Assembly: GCF_000023945.1 (NCBI RefSeq)
Contig: NC_013158.1
Location: forward strand, 1,240,001 to 1,304,000
DNA: 64,000 bases
Reading direction: 5' to 3'
Source of the DNA: Halorhabdus utahensis DSM 12940
GTDB lineage: Archaea; Halobacteriota; Halobacteria; Halobacteriales; Haloarculaceae
The translations under genes and the position numbers were made by a program. The notes under the pieces are model-generated. The model was not told the origin of the DNA. It ran no database searches and was given only the letters and a program-made list of their open reading frames with translations. This document shows, in pieces, positions 1 to 8,743 of the stretch. The number at the start of each line of letters is the position of its first letter. Within the stretch, counting starts at the first letter, position 1.

Positions 1-89
1 TCCGTAATTCGCGATCGTGCGTGTTCGTCGAGATCGTCGTACGTCCGCTTGGCCGGTGCCCGTAGCTGCCACGTCCACTCTTCACTCAT
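1..89 (-). CDS. RelE/ParE-type toxin, N-terminal fragment (cut by window edge)
   Basis: Only the first 29 codons lie in the window; the gene runs off the left edge. The start codon overlaps the end of the upstream antitoxin-like gene by 8 nt (ATGAGTGA), the usual arrangement of a toxin-antitoxin pair. The visible peptide begins MSEEWTWQLRAPAKRTYDDL. The Trp-x-Trp near the start, an early Ala-x-x and a Leu/Arg/Ile helix pattern fit the N-terminus of RelE-family ribosome-dependent mRNA interferases. The catalytic C-terminal residues are outside the window, so the assignment rests on context plus this short match. Confidence 0.6.
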   Translation of the reverse strand, partial: MSEEWTWQLRAPAKRTYDDLDEHARSRIT

Positions 90-360
90 CGTCGTTCAGC
101 AACTCGTCGCGGGAGAACGTCTCGCTGTCACCCGTTCGGCGTGCGTGCTCGACCGCCGCGATCTCCTTCCAGCTCTTGCGGGTGAGACCGGGGTGCCGGA
201 CGGCATCACGAAGGGTTTCCCGAATGAACTCGCTTCGGCTATTGTACCCCTCCTCGCCCCACGTCGCGTCGATGTCTTCGAGTAACGTCTCCGTGAGACG
301 GACGTTGATATTCGTCTTTTCGGGTCCACCACCGCCACTATCCGTATCTGCATCAGACAT
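82..360 (-). CDS. Ribbon-helix-helix (CopG/RelB-like) antitoxin or regulator
   Basis: This is a 92-aa protein. After a Gly-rich start, residues about 16-55 carry a ribbon-helix-helix signature: a beta strand (TNINVRLTE), then the helices LLEDIDATW and SRSEFIRETLRDAVR. Proteins of this family bind DNA as dimers and repress their own operon. The C-terminal half is acidic and charged, as expected for the toxin-wrapping tail of an antitoxin. It overlaps the downstream RelE-like gene, so the two are translationally coupled. A plain CopG regulator is possible, but the overlap favours an antitoxin. Confidence 0.75.
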   Translation of the reverse strand: MSDADTDSGGGGPEKTNINVRLTETLLEDIDATWGEEGYNSRSEFIRETLRDAVRHPGLTRKSWKEIAAVEHARRTGDSETFSRDELLNDDE

Positions 361-671
361 ACGAATGTGTTACGTTCAGGATCGAATAAATGTTCGGGGT
401 CAACTGCTGTCCTCTCGGGAAATGGACGAGTCCCTCGATATTCCGATCGAAACTCGCCTGAATGAGTGGGACGCCGGTGAGAGATGGGACAGACTGGTTT
501 CAAAGAATCGTCGCCAAGGCGATGGCCCCCCGGAAGCTAACTCGGTTCGAGACGGCGGCCCAGCTCCACCGACAGCTCGACCAACTTGTCTGAGACGGGC
601 CGCCATCGGGAGTTCGATACATTGGGAAGGACGACAGTACATTTTTCAAATAGGATCGACCAGTGTCACGT
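361..671. other. Intergenic region between antitoxin and SHOCT gene
   Basis: About 310 nt without a convincing gene. The left part must hold the minus-strand promoter of the toxin-antitoxin pair. The right end has an AT-rich patch (acatttttcaaatagg, about 639-654) that could be the promoter of the next gene. Reading frames open here lack haloarchaeal codon bias and family resemblance. Confidence 0.5.
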
Positions 672-1145
672 ATGGAAAGTGTGCGTCGTCTCGCCGGCTT
701 TCTGATGGTGGTTTTCGCGATCGCGACGGTGCCCGGTGGCGTCGCCGCGTATGTGTCGGAAGGGCTGGGAGAGGCAGTGTGGGTGTTCGTAGTCGGGTGG
801 CTCTTTCTGACTCCGGCTTACGGCGTTCTCGCCGGGTATGTGCCCAACCCAATGGATGTGATCCATCAAAAACTGCGGCGAGACGAACAGACGGCAAATG
901 AGAGCGACAGCCGCTCGAAAGACCAAGACGGAGCGAACAGCGCTTCGGAGGAACTCCGTCGTCGATACGTAAAGGGGAAGATCAACGAGCAAGAATTTGA
1001 ACAGCGACTTGAAACGCTACTCAGGAGCGAAAAGTCCCAACCGGCAGACCCAGAGCGGATCGAAAGCGCACCCGGTAATTCAACGGGGACAAACGAGACG
1101 GGGGTTCGCCAGCGCGAACTCGAAACGACGAGGAAAGAGAACTAA
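672..1145 (+). CDS. SHOCT-domain membrane protein
   Basis: This is a 157-aa protein from ATG 672; a GTG nine bases earlier is an alternative start. Two hydrophobic segments near residues 5-27 and 33-55 form a membrane hairpin. A charged, low-complexity linker follows, then a short C-terminal domain near residues 92-118 with the pattern LRRRYVKGKINEQEFEQRL. That is the SHOCT motif (short C-terminal domain), common at the end of oligomeric membrane or nucleic-acid-binding proteins. The remaining tail is polar and disordered. The family gives no catalytic role. It is monocistronic, between the toxin-antitoxin locus and the convergent thermosome gene. Confidence 0.75.
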   Translation: MESVRRLAGFLMVVFAIATVPGGVAAYVSEGLGEAVWVFVVGWLFLTPAYGVLAGYVPNPMDVIHQKLRRDEQTANESDSRSKDQDGANSASEELRRRYVKGKINEQEFEQRLETLLRSEKSQPADPERIESAPGNSTGTNETGVRQRELETTRKEN

Positions 1146-1337
1146 CAACGGCTCGCTGCCAGTCTGCTCGGGAAAGAAATTCGTCGAATCAGTTAGTTCA
1201 CGTCCGCGAGGCAAGCGGACGGCGAGCGATGGCGTCAGGCGGTGGCCGGGGTGACGGCCTCTGTGAAATCGTTGACCGACTTCGCCTCGCGGGTCGTTCC
1301 TCCTCTCACGTGTCGCTTCGCTCCACGTTCGAGCAAT

Positions 1338-1410
1338 CGAGGCCTCACTCCGTTCGGCCTCGCGCTCCCCGCTCGGCGTTCCGAGGTTCTTCGCTGCGCT
1401 CAGAACCTCG
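1338..1410. repeat. Two stem-loops 3' of the thermosome gene
   Basis: Two inverted repeats lie just beyond the thermosome stop. cgaggcc (1338-1344) pairs with ggcctcg (1356-1362) around an 11-nt loop. cgaggttct (1382-1390) pairs perfectly with agaacctcg (1402-1410) around another 11-nt loop. They resemble the degenerate inverted repeats common in haloarchaeal intergenic DNA. The second, immediately 3' of the stop at 1412-1414, could act as an mRNA 3'-end structure. Confidence 0.55.
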
Positions 1411-1411
1411 C

Positions 1412-3103
1412 TTACATCGCGCCGCCCATGCCACCCATACCGCCCATGCCGCCCATGCCGCCGCCCATACCGCCGCCGGGGCCGCCAGCGGGCGGGCCGC
1501 CGTCGTCGCCGTCGTCGCTGCCGCCGCCCTTGAGGTCGCCGGCGGCGATCACGTCGTCGATCCGGAGGATCATCACGGCGGCCTCCGTCGCACTCTCGAC
1601 AGCCTGGGTCTTGACGCGCAGCGGCTCGTAGACGCCGTCCTCGCTCATGTCGACGATGTCGCCGGAGTAGGCGTCCAGGCCGACGCCGATGTCGCCGGCG
1701 TCGTGCTGACTGCGGAGGTCCACGAGGGAGTCGATCGGGTCGTGACCCGCGTTCTCGGCGAGGGTGCGCGGGACGACGTCGATGGCGTCCGCAAAGGCCT
1801 CGACGGCGAGCTGCTCGCGGCCACCGACGGAGTCGGCGTGGTCACGCAGTCCAAGCGCGAGTTCGGCTTCGGGAGCCCCGCCGCCGGGCAGGACCTTGCC
1901 GTCCTCGAGCGTGACGCGAACGACGCCCAGCGAGTCCTCGATGGCGCGTTCGACCTCGTCGACGACGTGCTCGGTGCCGCCGCGCAGGATGAGCGTGACG
2001 GCCTTGGCGTCCTCGACGTCCTCGACGAAGACGCGCTCGTCGCCGGCGACACCCTTCTGGGCGACGCTGCCGGCGAAGCCGAGATCGTCCTCGGTGATAT
2101 CGTCGATGTTCGAGACGGCGCGTGCGCCCGTGGCACGCGAGAGCGCCTTGATGTCGGACTTCTTGGCGCGACGGACCGCGAGGATGCCCTCCTGGGCGAG
2201 GTAGTGCTGGGCCATGTCGTCGATGCCCTTCTGGCAGAAGACGGCGTCGGCACCGACGTCGGCGAGTTGATCGACCATCTCCTGGAGCTGGGCCTCTTCC
2301 TGATCGAGGAACTCCTGGAGCTTGTCCGGGTCCGAGACGTTGACCTCGGCGTCGATCTCGGTCTCCTGGACCTCGATCGCCGTGTCCAGCAGCGCAACGT
2401 TGGCGTCCTCGACGGCGTAGGGCATGTTGTCGTGGACGCGCTCCTTGTCGATGATGACGCCTTCGACGAGTTCGGACTCGTCGGTCGACCCGCCGACGAC
2501 GGTCTCGACTTTGACGTTGTCCGTGTCGATGTCCTCACCGTTGGCGACGGACTGGACGGCGTTGACGACCAGTTCGGCGAGCGTTTCCTTGGAGCTCTCC
2601 GCACCCTTGCCGGTCATCGCGGTCGCCGCGATCTGTTCGAGGATCTCGTCGTCCTCGGGAGTGACCTCGATGGCGTTCTCCTCGAGAATCTGTTTCGCCT
2701 GCTCGGCCGCCTGGCGATACCCCTGTGCGAGGATCGTGGCGTGGATGTCCTGTTCGAGGAGGTCCTCGGCCTTGCTCAGGAGTTCACCGGCGATGATGAC
2801 GGCCGTGGTCGTGCCGTCGCCGACCTCGTCCTCCTGGGTCTCGGCGACCTCGACGATCATGTTCGCCGCGGGGTGCTCGATATCCATCTCGTCAAGGATG
2901 GTGACGCCGTCGTTCGTGACGACGACGTTGCCCGTCGAGTCGACGAGCATCTTGTCCATCCCCTTCGGGCCGAGCGTCGTCCGAACGGCCTCGGCGACGG
3001 CGGTCCCGGCGGTGATGTTCATCGATTGGGCGTCCTTCCCAGAGGTTCGCTGGCTGTCCTCGGAAAGTACGATGAGGGGCTGGTTACCCATTTGTTGAGC
3101 CAT
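1412..3103 (-). CDS. ths: Thermosome subunit (group II chaperonin)
   Basis: This 563-aa protein is a subunit of the archaeal ATP-driven double-ring chaperonin, which folds proteins in the cytosol with prefoldin (pfdA is also in this window). It has the equatorial, intermediate and apical domain order of the Cpn60/TCP-1 family. [12 protein letters not shown] lies near residues 43-54 and the ATPase motif GDGTTT at 95-100. The C-terminus is a Gly-Met repeat tail typical of haloarchaeal CCT proteins. ATG 3103 is chosen because MAQQMGNQP is the usual N-terminus and a TATA element sits 26 nt upstream, implying a nearly leaderless, possibly heat-inducible mRNA. Which paralogue (alpha, beta or gamma) cannot be decided here. 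Confidence 0.95.
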   Translation of the reverse strand: MAQQMGNQPLIVLSEDSQRTSGKDAQSMNITAGTAVAEAVRTTLGPKGMDKMLVDSTGNVVVTNDGVTILDEMDIEHPAANMIVEVAETQEDEVGDGTTTAVIIAGELLSKAEDLLEQDIHATILAQGYRQAAEQAKQILEENAIEVTPEDDEILEQIAATAMTGKGAESSKETLAELVVNAVQSVANGEDIDTDNVKVETVVGGSTDESELVEGVIIDKERVHDNMPYAVEDANVALLDTAIEVQETEIDAEVNVSDPDKLQEFLDQEEAQLQEMVDQLADVGADAVFCQKGIDDMAQHYLAQEGILAVRRAKKSDIKALSRATGARAVSNIDDITEDDLGFAGSVAQKGVAGDERVFVEDVEDAKAVTLILRGGTEHVVDEVERAIEDSLGVVRVTLEDGKVLPGGGAPEAELALGLRDHADSVGGREQLAVEAFADAIDVVPRTLAENAGHDPIDSLVDLRSQHDAGDIGVGLDAYSGDIVDMSEDGVYEPLRVKTQAVESATEAAVMILRIDDVIAAGDLKGGGSDDGDDGGPPAGGPGGGMGGGMGGMGGMGGMGGAM

Positions 3104-3128
3104 AGTCAGGCAAGGATTGAATGTCCTT

Positions 3129-3137
3129 CTATATAAG
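3129..3137 (-). promoter_or_regulatory. TATA element of the thermosome gene
   Basis: On the minus strand the sequence reads CTTATATAG, 26 nt before the ATG. That is the archaeal TATA box spacing for a transcript starting a few bases ahead of the start codon. Confidence 0.65.
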
Positions 3138-3217
3138 CATATCGTTACGGAGCACAATGAGACAGCCTCATGCCAGCGGACGTGGGTCCATGTGATCCCT
3201 TGGCAGCCATTTAAGTA

Positions 3218-4291
3218 CTACCTACCCATGCCGAACCGCCGGTGGCGGAGTTCGGGAGTGATCCGGATGCGCTCGACGTCCTGGCCGGTGCGATGCCAGA
3301 CGAACGCCGCGCGCGTGAACAGTTCTCGACATTCCAGGCGGACGTCCCGCGGGTTGCCACCGGTCCGTTCGTGAATGTCCGCGATGGCAGTCGGTTCAAA
3401 GAGGTCCGGCGACTCACCGTCGTATGCTTCCCCCCGGAAGTGTGCCAGCGACCGGGCGATGTACTCGGCGATGTCCTCGACGTCGAACGGATCGATCCCC
3501 TCGTAGTAGCGAAGACGGGAGTCAAGCGTCGCTTTGACGTCCTGGAGACGTTCCTTCCCCGCGGGCGTCCCGCTCAGGAACAGCCGGACGCCAGCGTCAC
3601 CCGCGATCTGGATCGCCGAAAGCAGGTCGCTGGGGAGATCCTCGATCTCGTCGACCACCAGGAGCAGCGTCACGTCCTCGGCCCGCGCGTCCTCGGCGAT
3701 TTCCTGGACGGCTTGTTTGGTTTCAGCCGTCGCCCACGGGATCCCGTCACGGACCTGCCAGTAGTTCCCGGGATCGATCTCGAATCCCGCCTCGGCTGCT
3801 CCCCGGAGAACCGTCTCGTAGAGACCTCTCGGCGTGGTTTCCCGAGGGTTGTCGACGTGGGCGACGACGAAGTCGTCACGTCGGCCCAGGTCCCGTTTGA
3901 GGATCTCCCGGAAGGCGGTCTTGCCGGTGCCGTAGCCGCTGATGAGGCCGATGTGCTGGCGCTGGAGCAGCCAGCTCGTCACCTGGTTGAGCAACGTCCG
4001 ATCGTGCCGGACGTACAGCGGCTCGGCCATGCCGTCCCGGCCCGCCTCTTCGGTGAACGGGAGGGCCGCGACGTCGTCCGGATCGCCCCCCAGGGCCCGC
4101 CCGAACGCGAGGAGTCGTTCCTCGACCGCATCGAGTTGATCCAGCACGACACCTGCCTCAGCGTGCTTCCGGCGCTGTTGGTCCGCAGCTCGCAGTTGTC
4201 GGAGTCGATCGACGATGTCTTCGACCCGTTCCCCCGTCTCGTCCTGATCGTGCTCGTCGGCTGTCTCCCCCATGAATCCACCACTAGCCAT
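3218..4291 (-). CDS. AAA+ ATPase (ExeA/TniB- or Orc/Cdc6-like STAND-type NTPase)
   Basis: This is a 357-aa ATPase. Residues about 5-75 are a charged helical N-terminal region. Walker A is GYGTGKTA and Walker B is LLLVVDEIED; a sensor-like Ser-Gly-Thr (LFLSGTPAG) and a sensor-2-type Asn-Pro-Arg (GGNPRDVRLE) follow near the C-terminus. This is the fold shared by Orc1/Cdc6, TniB and ExeA-type ATPases. No winged-helix domain of an origin-binding Cdc6 is evident after the ATPase core, so I do not call it a replication initiator. Two starts are possible, ATG 4291 or ATG 4273. A 15-bp dyad sits directly upstream of 4291. The partner or substrate is unknown. Confidence 0.7.
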   Translation of the reverse strand: MASGGFMGETADEHDQDETGERVEDIVDRLRQLRAADQQRRKHAEAGVVLDQLDAVEERLLAFGRALGGDPDDVAALPFTEEAGRDGMAEPLYVRHDRTLLNQVTSWLLQRQHIGLISGYGTGKTAFREILKRDLGRRDDFVVAHVDNPRETTPRGLYETVLRGAAEAGFEIDPGNYWQVRDGIPWATAETKQAVQEIAEDARAEDVTLLLVVDEIEDLPSDLLSAIQIAGDAGVRLFLSGTPAGKERLQDVKATLDSRLRYYEGIDPFDVEDIAEYIARSLAHFRGEAYDGESPDLFEPTAIADIHERTGGNPRDVRLECRELFTRAAFVWHRTGQDVERIRITPELRHRRFGMGR

Positions 4292-4306
4292 ACTGTTCAG
4301 TACAGT
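4292..4306 (-). promoter_or_regulatory. Dyad at the start of the AAA+ gene (candidate operator)
   Basis: The inverted repeat ACTGT-tcagt-ACAGT touches the putative start codon at 4291. A dyad in this position would block initiation on a short-leader archaeal transcript. It suggests control by a dimeric regulator or autoregulation. No regulator is identified. Confidence 0.4.
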
Positions 4307-4459
4307 GATGTATGTTACGGCCGCCTCTGAAATCCTCTCACGATGAAAGCCGTGGGGTCCCCCACTGAGGGTTGAGCCCACGGAAACGGAGCGGTACGGA
4401 GGTTTGGCGTCACGGTGGACGGTACCTGTCCCACAGCGACAAAATCGCAGATGGAGCGG

Positions 4460-5017
4460 TCAGCCGGTGAACTGGTGATATTCGAGACCCTGATGTTTCA
4501 TCTCGTTGTGGCGGCGTTCGAGGAACGAGTACACCGAGCCGTGGGGGGCCCCCTCGAGGATCATCTCGGCTGCCTCCCGGACTGCGTCGACTTGCTCGGG
4601 GCCGCCGATGATCGACAGCGTCGAACCGTAGATGACAACGTCCGCACCGGTGAGGTCCTCCATCAGCTCCCGGGTTCGGCCGTTCTCGCCGATAAGTCGA
4701 CCCTTGAGGCGCTTGAGATCGTTCGGGTTGCGCGCGACCGCGTCGATGTCGATCACGTCGAACATCATCATGTCGCCATCCAGCAGTCGAAGGGCGGCCT
4801 CAGGGGAGAATCCGCGACCGATCGCCTTGACGATGTCTGGTCCCTTGAGCCCCAGGACGGGATCGCCCACCGATTCGACCGCGACGGCGCCGGTCTCGCT
4901 ATCGATGTCGAGTCGAACTTCGGCTTCCTGCTCGATCTCCCGCATCGTCTCACCACCCTCGCCGATCACCACACCGATCCGGTCCTGCGGAATCTTCACG
5001 TGTTGCATATGCGCCAT
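4460..5017 (-). CDS. KH-domain RNA-binding protein, archaeal Pno1/Dim2-like
   Basis: This is a 185-aa protein with two KH domains. The first has the GxxG loop as IGEGGETMREI near the N-terminus. The second has LIGENGRTRELMEDLTGADVV in the middle, followed by the SIIGGPEQVDAVREA helix. Archaeal homologues of eukaryotic Pno1/Dim2 bind the 3' end of 16S rRNA during late small-subunit maturation, often with Rio1 and Nob1. ATG 5008 (MQHVKIP) is an alternative start three codons downstream. It stands alone here, between the AAA+ gene and radA on the same strand. Confidence 0.85.
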   Translation of the reverse strand: MAHMQHVKIPQDRIGVVIGEGGETMREIEQEAEVRLDIDSETGAVAVESVGDPVLGLKGPDIVKAIGRGFSPEAALRLLDGDMMMFDVIDIDAVARNPNDLKRLKGRLIGENGRTRELMEDLTGADVVIYGSTLSIIGGPEQVDAVREAAEMILEGAPHGSVYSFLERRHNEMKHQGLEYHQFTG

Positions 5018-5089
5018 ATAGCGGCCGCGTTCAGTTAAGTAGCTCGCACTGTCGATTCGGCGGGGACACGCCCTCGACCGCCCGAGGCC

Positions 5090-6136
5090 TTACTCCGCCA
5101 TCAGGCCGCCACCTTCGACGCGCATGACGCCCTCGCCGTCGGGCAGGTTCGGCGCGTCGACCAGGCGGACGATCCGCTTGTCACCCTTCGATTTCCGGAG
5201 GTAGAGTCGGAACGTCGAGGTGTGGCCCAGAATGTTCCCGCCGATGGGCTGGGTCGGGTCACCGAAGAAGGAATCGGGGTTGGCCGCGACCTGGTTCGTG
5301 ACGACGACGGCGGTGTTGTTGAGGTCGCCGACCCGCATCAGGTCGTGGAGGTGCTTGTTGAGCTTCTGCTGGCGGTCGGCGAGTTCGCCACGACCGACGT
5401 ACTCCGCCCGGAAGTGGGCGGTCAAGGAGTCCACACAAAGGAGGCGAACAGGGAACTCCTCGTCCTGGCCCTCGCTGGCGAGTTCCTGGGCCTTCTCGGC
5501 CAGGAGAATCTGGTGGTTGGAGTTGAACGCCTTCGCGACGTGGATCTTGTCGAGGATAGACTCGATGAGGTCGTCGAAATGGTCGTCGTCGGCGGGGTCG
5601 GCCTCGCCCTCTTCGGCAACGCCGTGGAGAACCATCGTGTCCGCGATCACGTCGTCTTCAAGGCCCTCGACCATCTGCTCGATACGTTCGGGCCGGAACG
5701 TATCTTCGCTGTCGATGAAGATCGAACTGCCTTCCAGTCCACCGTGCTCGGCCGGCAGCTGAACGTTGACGGCCAGCTGGTGCGTGACCTGGGACTTGCC
5801 GGCCCCGAACTCGCCGTATACTTCGGTGATCGATTGTGTCTCGACGCCACCCCCGAGCAACTCGTCGACCTCCTCGACGCCCCACGTGAGCTTGCCGATC
5901 TGTTCGCGGCGTTCGAGCACTTCGGCCCCGCTCTCGAACCCGCCGATGTCGGCGGCCTCGCGGGCGGCCTGGATGATGTCCGCCGCGCTCGATTCGCCGA
6001 CGTCGGCGGTGTTACTTAATTCGCCGGGACTCGCGACGGCGATGCCCTGATAGGAGTCGTAGCCGTTCTCGGTGAGCTTCTCTGCGGTCGCCGGACCCAC
6101 GCCCGGCAGATCTTCGAGATCTTCTGTTGCTGCCAT
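5090..6136 (-). CDS. radA: DNA repair and recombination protein RadA
   Basis: This 348-aa protein is the archaeal RecA/Rad51 recombinase, which forms filaments on single-stranded DNA and drives strand exchange. An N-terminal helix-hairpin-helix domain ([15 protein letters not shown], residues about 7-21) precedes the ATPase core. Walker A is GEFGAGKSQ (108-116) and Walker B lies in the [10 protein letters not shown] segment. The C-terminal part carries the L2-type NQV motif and [17 protein letters not shown]. No intein interrupts it, although radA is a known intein host in haloarchaea. A TATA element 25 nt upstream implies a leaderless message. Confidence 0.97.
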   Translation of the reverse strand: MAATEDLEDLPGVGPATAEKLTENGYDSYQGIAVASPGELSNTADVGESSAADIIQAAREAADIGGFESGAEVLERREQIGKLTWGVEEVDELLGGGVETQSITEVYGEFGAGKSQVTHQLAVNVQLPAEHGGLEGSSIFIDSEDTFRPERIEQMVEGLEDDVIADTMVLHGVAEEGEADPADDDHFDDLIESILDKIHVAKAFNSNHQILLAEKAQELASEGQDEEFPVRLLCVDSLTAHFRAEYVGRGELADRQQKLNKHLHDLMRVGDLNNTAVVVTNQVAANPDSFFGDPTQPIGGNILGHTSTFRLYLRKSKGDKRIVRLVDAPNLPDGEGVMRVEGGGLMAE

Positions 6137-6160
6137 ACCAATCGGTTTGCCCGGCCCGGC

Positions 6161-6168
6161 ATATAAAG
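6161..6168 (-). promoter_or_regulatory. TATA element of radA
   Basis: The minus-strand reading CTTTATAT lies about 25 nt before ATG 6136, the position expected for a leaderless archaeal transcript. Confidence 0.65.
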
Positions 6169-6276
6169 CCTCGTTAACACCGGAGTGAAAGTGAAAAGGG
6201 AGAACGAAACCGGGAGACTGCACAGAAACAGCAAGTACGGCCCCGCTCCCGCCGGATCGTCGGGTCAAACGGCCAG

Positions 6277-6603
6277 TCAGGGTCGATCCGCGGGTTCGGG
6301 CAACTCGACGGCGGCCGGATCGGGCATCCAGAAGTAATCGATCGTCAGGCCGATGGTGAGGGGGCCGACGATGGTCAGACCGACGACGGCAACGCGGCTG
6401 TCGAGGTTGGGGCCGAGTCCGAGAAAGCCGGCCAGGATGAGCGTCGTGACGAACAGGATGAGTGTGCCAAACAGGACCGCGTAGATCGCCGCGCCCCAAC
6501 GAGTGTGCAGCCGCACACGGAAAAAGCGAGTCGCAAGCGCCACCACCGCCGTGTTGAGGAGGACGATCACAGCCAGCCCGACGGCGTCAGCCACCCCAGT
6601 CAT
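6277..6603 (-). CDS. Small haloarchaeal membrane protein
   Basis: This is a 108-aa protein with three predicted membrane segments (about residues 5-25, 37-62 and 70-92), separated by an Arg-rich loop ([12 protein letters not shown]), and a short Pro/Glu/Asp C-terminus. It lies upstream of radA on the same strand, 140 nt away; radA has its own promoter, so coexpression is uncertain. I do not recognise a function. No catalytic or binding motif is visible. Confidence 0.6.
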   Translation of the reverse strand: MTGVADAVGLAVIVLLNTAVVALATRFFRVRLHTRWGAAIYAVLFGTLILFVTTLILAGFLGLGPNLDSRVAVVGLTIVGPLTIGLTIDYFWMPDPAAVELPEPADRP

Positions 6604-6782
6604 ATGTGCACCCAGGCAGCCCAGCCCCTTCGAGGTGTCGTTGTCGGCAGTCCGGAATCTGCCACGTCGTCCCCGACGGAGTGACCGCGATAGTAGCTGC
6701 TGGCGTCTGTGGTGCCTTCGCGTACCCGGGACGGAAACCGATCGCCACCACGGGACTCACCGCTCGACGGGTGGGGCGACCC

Positions 6783-7013
6783 TCACTCCAGACAAATGTA
6801 CGATCGAGTGTCAGTGACGCCGTCAAGGTCGCGAATGCCACTGGCCACCGATTCCATGATCTCGTAGATGGAGTCGCGTTCGGCCTCGACGACGAGGTCG
6901 TACTGTCCAGCTACGATGTGGGCCTCCTCGACGCCGATGGCCGCCCGCGCCTCCCCGAGGAGTTGCTCGGCCGTGCCGGCGGCGGTCTTCACCAGGATGA
7001 ACGCTCTGACCAT
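6783..7013 (-). CDS. Stand-alone Lrp/AsnC ligand-binding (RAM) domain protein
   Basis: This 76-aa protein consists only of the regulation-of-amino-acid-metabolism (RAM) ferredoxin-like fold: the strand MVRAFILVKTAAG, a helix, then EEAHIVAGQYDLVVEAE, with a final strand near VTDTRSYICLE. It lacks the DNA-binding domain of Lrp/AsnC proteins. RAM-only proteins bind small ligands and form oligomers. It is divergently oriented to the trkA-like gene, which is followed by a second RAM-only protein, so both probably serve that transport regulator or share its signal. Confidence 0.85.
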   Translation of the reverse strand: MVRAFILVKTAAGTAEQLLGEARAAIGVEEAHIVAGQYDLVVEAERDSIYEIMESVASGIRDLDGVTDTRSYICLE

Positions 7014-7142
7014 CGCGAACTATGGTACGTCGTAACATGACATGAATCTTTCCCTCCCGGGACCGCTTTCGTGTCGGGCGGGGCCGGTGTCGGTTTCGCC
7101 GGCGAGGATAGCTTTATTCGTTCGCACGTGAATAGCACACAT

Positions 7143-7829
7143 ATGCGATTCGTTATCGTGGGTTCCGGTCGCGTCGGACTCCGGACGGCCCGGGCACTCG
7201 ACGAGAGCGGCCACGAGGTTGTCCTCGTCGAGGCCGATCCGAAGACTGCCGACCGGGGGCGCGAAGCAGGGTTCGAGGTGATCCACGGAGACGGTTCCCT
7301 CGAACCTGTTCTCGAACAGACGGATCTCGAATCGGCGGACGCCGTCGGCGCACTCACGGGTGATCTCAACGCCAACTTCGCTACCTGTCTGATCGCCAGC
7401 GAGCACGGCTGTCGGACGGTGTTACGGATAGACGAAGACTACCGCGAGGACATCTACCGGCAGTACGCCGACGCCGTCGATGAGGTGATCTACCCCGAGC
7501 GACTCGGCGCGATCGCGACGAAAAACGCCCTGCTCGGAGGCAACAGCGTCGCGATCGCGGACATCGCCCAGCACCTCCAGTTGATCCAGTTCACCGTCAC
7601 CGCCGACGCGCCGGTCAACGGCTACAGCCTGAGCGAACTCGAACTGCCGGCCAACGCGCGGCTACTCGCCTTCGGCAAGCAGGACGACCCGGTCGACGTG
7701 CCGAACGTCGACGCGTCCCTGGAGGTCGGCGATCGATTGGTCGTCCTCGCGGATTTCACCGTTCTCGGGGACGTCCGACAGTTGATCGTGGGCGAACAGA
7801 CTCCACAGCAAGCACTCGGAGGTGCCTGA
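7143..7829 (+). CDS. trkA: TrkA-type (RCK/KTN) K+ transport regulatory protein
   Basis: This is a 228-aa soluble regulator of Trk/Ktr potassium transport. The N-terminal RCK/TrkA-N Rossmann domain starts with the dinucleotide motif IVGSGRVGLRTA and contains the acidic residue ending the second strand (VVLVEADP). The C-terminal TrkA-C domain (about residues 145-220) has the pattern VNGYSLSELELPANARLLAF. ATG 7143 is chosen because the glycine motif follows at once and an AT-rich element (agctttattcg) lies about 28 nt upstream. A RAM-domain gene begins one base after its stop, so they form an operon. No channel subunit is adjacent. Confidence 0.88.
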   Translation: MRFVIVGSGRVGLRTARALDESGHEVVLVEADPKTADRGREAGFEVIHGDGSLEPVLEQTDLESADAVGALTGDLNANFATCLIASEHGCRTVLRIDEDYREDIYRQYADAVDEVIYPERLGAIATKNALLGGNSVAIADIAQHLQLIQFTVTADAPVNGYSLSELELPANARLLAFGKQDDPVDVPNVDASLEVGDRLVVLADFTVLGDVRQLIVGEQTPQQALGGA

Positions 7830-7830
7830 C

Positions 7831-8061
7831 ATGGTCACAGCGTACGTAATGGTCAAAGCACACACCGGCGAGGCGGACCGACTCAAGAACACCATCGAAG
7901 CCATCGACGGCGTGGTGAGCGCCCACGTCGTCGCCGGCGACGTCGACCTCATCGCAAAGGTTGACGTCCCGTCACCGGCCGACGTCAAGGAGATCGCCGC
8001 GACACAGATCCAGGAAATCGACGGCATCGAGGACACCCAGACCTACGTCGCGATGGACTGA
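7831..8061 (+). CDS. Stand-alone Lrp/AsnC ligand-binding (RAM) domain protein
   Basis: This 76-aa protein starts at ATG 7831, one base after the trkA stop. It is a single RAM domain, close in sequence to the divergent 6783-7013 protein: MVTAYVMVKAHTGEADRL, then AHVVAGDVDLIAKVD, then a terminal DTQTYVAMD strand. It lacks a DNA-binding domain. Its position within the trkA operon suggests it senses a ligand or nucleotide that affects K+ uptake control. That link is inference from context. Confidence 0.88.
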   Translation: MVTAYVMVKAHTGEADRLKNTIEAIDGVVSAHVVAGDVDLIAKVDVPSPADVKEIAATQIQEIDGIEDTQTYVAMD

Positions 8062-8093
8062 GAGACGGGCGTCACGTCCGAGCTGCCAGCCTC

Positions 8094-8609
8094 TTACAGC
8101 GGGGTGCCGCCGCGCTCGTTGTCGCCGGCCGTTTTGGCGTTCTGGATGAGATCGGCGACCGGTTCGCGGTAGTCGTAGCCCGGCACGATCCCCTCGACGT
8201 AGGTACCCTCGACGTACTCGACGAGCGTCTTGGCGATCGCCGCGGCCTGATCCGGGTCCCCGTACGAGAAAACGAACGTGGCGACCGCCTGCCCGTCGTC
8301 GGCGACGAGTCGATGCTGGTCGAGTTCGATCTGCGCTCGCGTCGCCTGGGTCGCGTCCTCGAGCCGTCGAGCAAAGGTATCGAACCAGCCATCCGCAACG
8401 GCCGGGCCAACGACCTCGCCCTCGACGGCCGCTCCGAGCATCGGCGTCCGGACGGTCACCGTATATTCGTGGCCCACCCCTTCGATGTCGGTCGCCGTCA
8501 CCGTTGGGTCGAAGACGGTCGTCGTCACTCGATATCCCTCCGCAGCCGGTTCGAACGAATCGTGGTCGTCGAACGCGTCGGCGACGGCCGGCGGCAGCGT
8601 ATCAGTCAT
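8094..8609 (-). CDS. Conserved haloarchaeal protein (DUF5813-like)
   Basis: This 171-aa acidic cytosolic protein has no signal or membrane segment. It begins MTDTLPPAVADAFDDHDSFE and has alternating strand and helix patterns, ending in a basic-polar tail (NAKTAGDNERGGTPL). The pattern resembles the haloarchaeal DUF5813 family, whose function is unknown. ATG 8609 is preferred; upstream in-frame codons look unlike the family. It is convergent with the trkA-RAM operon and divergent from the lipoprotein gene at 8744. Confidence 0.65.
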   Translation of the reverse strand: MTDTLPPAVADAFDDHDSFEPAAEGYRVTTTVFDPTVTATDIEGVGHEYTVTVRTPMLGAAVEGEVVGPAVADGWFDTFARRLEDATQATRAQIELDQHRLVADDGQAVATFVFSYGDPDQAAAIAKTLVEYVEGTYVEGIVPGYDYREPVADLIQNAKTAGDNERGGTPL

Positions 8610-8743
8610 CGATCTCCCGTTGGGCCGGAGTACAAAAAAGAACGTCGCGTGAGTCGTTGCCGTCCTGTTTCCCCGCCGAAGTTCGGGCCGCAGTCCGACA
8701 TCCCAACCACAAAACACATGCCCATATCATGTGACTACAACGT

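Noticed and set aside
1229-3136. 635-codon open frame antisense to the thermosome gene
   Set aside because: It mirrors codons of a certain gene. Its product is Asp/Val/Leu-rich nonsense caused by high-GC third positions.
3218-4291. Calling the AAA+ ATPase Orc1/Cdc6
   Set aside because: The C-terminal winged-helix domain expected for an origin-binding initiator is not apparent.
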